Source of the DNA: Saccoglossus kowalevskii
Taxonomy: Eukaryota; Hemichordata; Enteropneusta; Harrimaniidae
Assembly: GCF_000003605.2 (NCBI RefSeq)
Contig: NW_003132865.1
Location: 37,915 to 63,529, forward strand
Length of the DNA stretch: 25,615 nucleotides
Direction of reading: 5' to 3'
Below are positions 21,376 to 25,615 of the stretch, piece after piece (position 1 is the first letter of the stretch; each line of letters starts with the position of its first letter). The position numbers were made by a program, and so were the translations under genes. Under the pieces are notes generated by a model that had not been told where the DNA came from, searched no databases, and saw nothing but the letters and a program-made list of their open reading frames with translations.

Positions 21376-22490
21376 AATTGGAGAGTGTAGGATTAGTGTT
21401 AAGGGCAGGCCAAGGGTACTAGGGATGCAAAAAGAACTATTTCTAACAAAAGTCTAATTTAATTTATAAAAAAACAGTTTGGAGTATATTAGTTGGTTTT
21501 ACAAATTTCACCAATGCACAATAGTACAATAAATCAAGAAAATTTAACAGATTTACTCTATTTACAAATTCTGAGCTGTGTGTAAATAGTTATCAGCACA
21601 GTTGGAGGCGTTGCCCATTTACAATTTATCATGCACCAATCAAGACTGGTTGCCAGGCAAAGCATGAGATAACTACTCGTGACCTCGCTATATACAGGCC
21701 AGTCAATCAGTTTATTATAGTTATTTGGCTTCCTATGCCCTGCATCATAAGGATTTTTATCAAATGTGTCTGTTCCATTTTAAGTAAACCCACAAAGTCA
21801 CATTATTTCACAGGAGACAACAGTCTAAATGACTTTTATCTACATCTGGCAAGCATGTAACTGGTAAATTCACCATGTTCAATTACCCACCATAGACTCC
21901 GGTCAGTCAAAATGACTATTTTGAACTATAGGCATTAATCTGCTATTTAGCCAATGATGGAGAAATAAATCTCGGTTAGGGGAAGCCACATGACCTCAAG
22001 ATTTTCCCTCACATCACGAACCATGTGACCGAGGCCATGAGACGCAGCCATATTGTCTATTGTCACCCCTGTGTCGCTCCCTTTGTGTGTGTATATTTTT
22101 ACAACAAGGAAAAAATGCAAATTTGTCCTTTGTTTGTTTCCTTTGTGTCAGCTTTCAACTGTAATTTGTCTCCCTCATGCATGTTGTGTTCATTTTTATG
22201 TTTCACCAATGCATTTAGAAATGGATAGATATAATGACAGCACCAGAGGCTCACCACCATTTTTTTGTCTCCTCAATTTTCGAGGCGACTGTGCAGTGGT
22301 TCTAATCAGAATTTACCAGCATGGATCCCGCATTCGAAATGCTATTTTTGCTGTGACTGTGTGCGCAAGGTTCAGGGTTTTTGCCTTGAAGGCATGTGTA
22401 TTCACTGGAGTTCTGAGGTCTGGGATGTTTTTCAGAGCCATGCAAAATCGCTGTAACTGAGACAGCAAGATCGCGCGTCCAATAAAATCG
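21376..22490. other. No gene recognised
   Basis: Short overlapping ORFs on both strands between 22025 and 22480 show no clear domain. A Cys-rich run (CYFCCDCVRKVQGFC, about 22338..22382) is coding-like and could be the decayed start of the DIRS-type element's gag-like ORF, but this is weak. Confidence 0.3.
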
Positions 22491-22499
22491 GTTAATGTG

Positions 22500-23740
22500 A
22501 GTTGTGTGTTGGCATGAGTGGAAAGTCCTTGCACTCGTATACCGGTACCTTGTGTACTGAGACGTCGAGTAAGAGGCCCGACAGTGGAGGTACCATTGCA
22601 AGGACAAATTGCGTCTCTGACAGGCCGTGTAGATCAGATGCAGACGGAGCAAGCCGTCTCCACTGCGACCCCTGGGTTGGCAGGCAGAAAGCAACACAAA
22701 AGGCATGAGTCGCATTCTAACATGTCTCTTCCCGGGAACTCCCAGCCACGTCTCTCTCATCAATTGGGATGAAGGCAAGGCTCAGGCTAGTGGCACCCGA
22801 TCTCCACAGAGACCTCGGGTACTGAATACCTATGGGGATGTTGGCTGCCAAGCTCCAATTTTTGGGCAGAGCAATTGGGACAGGACGCACGTTGCGCCAC
22901 CCCCTCCCTGCGATCAGCCAGTATCATCGATCCTATTGATAAGATGTACATACCCCCACCCTCGATCCTAAAAGCAACCACTTAATATTGCTTCAACGCT
23001 TATGGGATCACAGGCGCAGGGATCCAAACCCCGTTTGCACGTCTCCCCTAGTCCAGCCGAGTGCTGAGCATGGCGGAGGGTGCGCAAACAGTGTCAATGG
23101 GAATACGTTGGTCAGCCATAGAGGAGATAACGCCTAAGGGTAATCTTATGCAAAACTTTTTCCGCTGGACCAAACAATACCCGGTCGGTGTGGTTTCAGG
23201 ATCAGTGTGGGATAAAACCAAACGCCCCGACCAAATCCCTGGGCTCCTTCCCCGGACCCCGGTACCACAAATTTCCGTTTGGCAAATCAATAAAGGGGGA
23301 TGGCCGCGTTCCATGGGCGTCCTCGTCACAATCCGAGACGATCGGACCAGACGAGCGTGAGGCGAGCGCTCATACCCTTCCGCGGGAGGGAAGAGTAGTG
23401 GAGAGAGGACCAGATGGTGGCTCCTCATCCTCCCCGGTCGGTCGTCAACCCTGGCAGCGGGGCAAGCATGTTTGACGCCTATCTCTGCAACAGTGGGGAT
23501 GGGCACACATCCAGCGAGAGGCCAGGTCACAACTTATTGTCTACTTTAGACCTCGTGGGGACTCACACACCTTACAGCCGCCGAACGCATGACCACATAT
23601 CCCTGTCGCACACAGATTGCACCGATGTTTTCAGGTTTGGAGGCTGCGGGTGACCAATCCCTGGACTTTCCAGGTGGTGACACACTGTTACTAGTACAGG
23701 ATACTGCTGAAATCTCCATTTTCAGTGTCTCTCCCATTGG
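22500..23740 (+). mobile_element. Probable 5'/gag-like part of a DIRS-type element
   Basis: From about 22.5 kb the base composition shifts to clearly GC-richer than the rest of the window and stays so to the edge, where DIRS-type domains are recognisable. Plus-strand ORFs here (22518..22772 with QGQIASLTGRVDQMQTEQA; 23061..23360 with FFRWTKQYPVGVV) lack a domain I can name. By position they would be the gag-like region. The long minus-strand ORFs (22302..22778, 23048..23530) look like shadows of GC-rich sequence. Confidence 0.4.
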
Positions 23741-23769
23741 GTGACTGCCAGGGGACTCCTGCAAGGCAG

Positions 23770-24160
23770 AAGCAATCAGACAGGAAGGAGTCAGTTTGCT
23801 AGAAAAGGGCGTCATACACAAGGTAGATCAGCCTGTATTAAGTCAAGGCTTCTACCCAAATGTGTTTGTATATGTAGTACTAAATCTACAGGTGGTGGGT
23901 GTCTAGACAGACTTAATCAGTATGTGCTCCTCAATCGGTTCCGCATGGAGATGCCATGCAGAGTTCTTCTCTCCATCCACTGTGAATCCAGCGTGCCTTC
24001 AGTGTTCCTCCGAGAACTCATGCTGGTCATTGGAATGATGACCTCGGTACAAAGGGTAGTTCCCCAGGCTGCATTACGCAGCCGCCCAGTGCAACACATG
24101 TTTGCTACAACACCAAGCACACCTACGGAAACTGGACAGGCAAGTTTTCCCTCGGACTAA
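23770..24160 (+). pseudogene. DIRS-type reverse transcriptase remnant, core deleted
   Basis: EAIRQEGVSLLEKGVIHKV (23770 on) and then FYPNVF match the start of DIRS/Ngaro-type RT domains. After a frame change near 23880, LNQYVLLNRFRMEM (from 23912) matches the LN.Y....F.ME segment. The text then jumps to VFLRELMLVIGMMTSVQRVV (from 24002), which belongs after the catalytic core (RELA..IG...S). The DAYFHIPI and catalytic DD segments are missing, so an internal deletion removed the active site. A TAA stop lies at 24158..24160. Confidence 0.75.
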
Positions 24161-24600
24161 GTGAAGGAAGCCCTGCCCTGGTGGTTGTCAATGGCCTACC
24201 TCAGGCAGGGGGTCTCCTTGGACTCACTCGCCACAGCTATGACTCTGGTAACAGATGCCTTCCTTGGGAGCGCATCTATTGGACGAATAACCCCAAAGTA
24301 TATGGCCCCCGCAATGGTTTCGGGAACGCCATATCAACTGGCTCGAACTGAAAGTAGTGCACTTAGCACTACCACACTTTCTACCCGTAGTTGAAGACCA
24401 CAGAGTCCTCCGCACAGACAACACAACGCTGGTCTCCTACATCAACAAGGAGTGGGGGATGCGTTCCCCTTCGTTGTCAGTGCTAGCTATTCTTCTTTGG
24501 TGCCTGGAATACAATCCAGTGGTAAGGAACAGTCTGGCAGACGCCTTTCAAGGCGGCTCCGCCTCCATAACACAGAGTGGCAGATACCCTAGTGGGTAGC
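24161..24600 (+). pseudogene. DIRS-type RNase H domain, frameshifted
   Basis: The frame starts KEALPWWLSMAYLRQGVSL and reaches LVTDAF (Asp codon 24254..24256, the first catalytic Asp). It shifts frame between about 24270 and 24330, continuing INWLELKVVHLALPHFLPVV (Glu codon 24345..24347), then LRTDNTTLVSYINKEWGMRS (Asp codon 24417..24419) and SLADAF. The D..E..D catalytic set is present but split over two frames. The order RT, RNase H, tyrosine recombinase is that of DIRS-like retrotransposons. Confidence 0.82.
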
Positions 24601-24985
24601 CTCCAGGCTGTTTTGGTTGTGGGACGGTCCAAAGATGGACCTGTTTGCCACACCCTGGAACACCAAGCTCCCGACGTACGTAACACTCTTGCCGACTCCA
24701 GGAGCCTGAGCCATGGACACCTTGTTGATCCCTTGGACCCACATAGATGTGTACGCCTTTCCTTCCTTCCCACTAGTTCACTGGGTACCGCAGAAAACTG
24801 TGACAGGTTCACACCCGCATATTGACACTGGTCGCACCCAATTGGCCAACCAAGGCCTGGTTTCCACTTCTGTTGAAAATGCTAGTCGAAGCACCAGTAG
24901 TGCTTTCGGGCTTACCAGACCTGCTGTCCCAACCAGACGGCGCACTACCAACGAGCCCAGCAGTGTTTCACTTACACACATAAAG
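24569..24985 (+). pseudogene. DIRS-type region linking RNase H and recombinase
   Basis: Segments typical of these polyproteins follow in alternating frames: TEWQIP, MDLFATPWNTKLPTY (from 24635), IPWT..DVYAFPSFPL (about 24728..24775), then, in another frame from 24849, TKAWFPLLLKMLVEAPVVL and LPTSPAVFHLHT. Stops at about 24590 and 24708 and at TAA near 24980 show decay. Confidence 0.75.
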
Positions 24986-25450
24986 GCTCTCAGTAGTCTC
25001 CCCCGACTGTCAAACATTGTCAGCCCGGAGGGTCAGGAAGAATTGCTTCTCGGCCCGGTTCAAGCACTGAGTTGCTACGAAAACTGTACTCGGGATTTGA
25101 GACTGGGTGCCAAGCACATGTTTTTGTGTTACGGCCAAGGCAAGCAAGACAGGCCAGCCTCCCCGACTTCCATCGCCCGATGGATTGCTGCGACTGTGTT
25201 AGAAGCCTATAGTTCCTCAACACAGAACTTGCAAAGACACCAAGTACGAGCGCATGAGGTCCGAGCGATTGCTAATTCACTAGCGCTGGCATCAGACGCT
25301 CCCCTCGAACACATACTGAGGGCAGGCTTCTGGAGAATGCAGAACATCTTCACCAACTACTACCTAAGAGATACTCAATCCATTGAGGAGGGTTTCTTCA
25401 GGATGGGTCCTGTCGTAGAGGGTCAGACTTTGGTTGCTGACCCAGCCCGA
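24970..25450 (+). pseudogene. DIRS-type tyrosine recombinase, catalytic end preserved
   Basis: One frame, open from about 24970 to the window edge, carries the recombinase C-terminus: PASPTSIARWIAATVLEAY, then HEVRAIANSLALASDAPLEH (H-x-x-R at 25253..25264), AGFW (Trp codon 25331..25333) and NYYLRD (nucleophile Tyr probably 25361..25363), then the usual closing segment EEGFFRMGPVV. The His, Arg, Trp and Tyr of the active site are intact here, while the upstream half (with the first catalytic Arg) lies in another frame or is unclear. These enzymes integrate the retrotransposon cDNA by recombination instead of an integrase. The whole ORF is broken upstream, so the copy is probably dead. Confidence 0.82.
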
Positions 25451-25615
25451 ACGACTGCAGGGTCCCTGCGCATAGGCTCAGCAATTTTGCGAACAGATTT
25501 CTACCTTTGGCCTTTGCTCTCGTGCAGAACTGTTTCTGTCTTTCAAGCATTCTTGGGCACACTGAACCCCGTCATCGTGGCAGCATTTTGTTTCATGCTT
25601 CGGGGACGGCATAGG
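25451..25615 (+). other. Post-recombinase sequence to window edge
   Basis: The recombinase frame stays open to the last base without recognisable similarity. DIRS-like elements normally end in inverted or split direct repeats with an internal complementary region. None can be shown here because the element runs off the window. Confidence 0.35.

Noticed and set aside
22302-23530. Minus-strand ORFs of 158 and 160 codons
   Set aside because: They lie opposite a GC-rich retrotransposon on the plus strand and look like shadow frames.

Overview
The window looks like an AT-rich nuclear genome segment from an invertebrate animal. The signs are two intron-containing, animal-type genes with GT-AG splice sites, long non-coding stretches, minisatellites, and decayed transposons of classes common in marine invertebrates. 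A non-vertebrate deuterostome such as a hemichordate or amphioxus is a plausible guess, but the sequence alone does not settle this.

Two host genes diverge from each other. On the minus strand, exons 1 and 2 of SLC35E3 (nucleotide-sugar/triose-phosphate transporter-like family) lie at 11482..11871 and 10459..10569, joined by a phase-0 intron. The later exons were not found and probably lie beyond the left edge. On the plus strand, 2.5 kb away, a short first coding exon at 14397..14463 has the conserved N-terminus of PQBP1 (polyglutamine-binding protein 1). Its remaining exons were not found and are presumably far downstream or outside the window.

Left region (1 to about 10450, inside or beyond SLC35E3 intron 2): no host exon was recognised. 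It holds an array of degenerate units of roughly 130-157 bp flanked by ~105-bp direct repeats (2669..3583), a 146-bp tandem triplet (3769..4194), hairpin-forming repeats, a dead tyrosine-recombinase fragment on the minus strand (5936..6190), and an 18-copy 34-bp minisatellite (9655..10287).

Between the genes: a foldback repeat with a TTTTA microsatellite (12003..12274), a very homogeneous 14-copy 32-bp minisatellite (13016..13463), and a 620-bp foldback element (13475..14096).

Right of the PQBP1 exon: a LINE reverse-transcriptase fragment (14698..15042), a minus-strand SGNH-hydrolase-like pseudogene, and a ~4.2-kb DNA transposon with very long inverted arms flanked by TTAA (15704..19908). 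The transposon sits inside the SGNH-like sequence: removing it and one TTAA brings the open frame on the two flanks back into register. Next come a LINE ORF2 C-terminal fragment (20879..21121) and, from about 22.5 kb, a visibly more GC-rich segment. That segment holds a frameshifted DIRS-type retrotransposon (RT remnant, RNase H, tyrosine recombinase) up to the right edge.

Most of the window is therefore a nested record of transposon insertions around two small pieces of host genes. I see no operon, CRISPR array or prokaryotic system.
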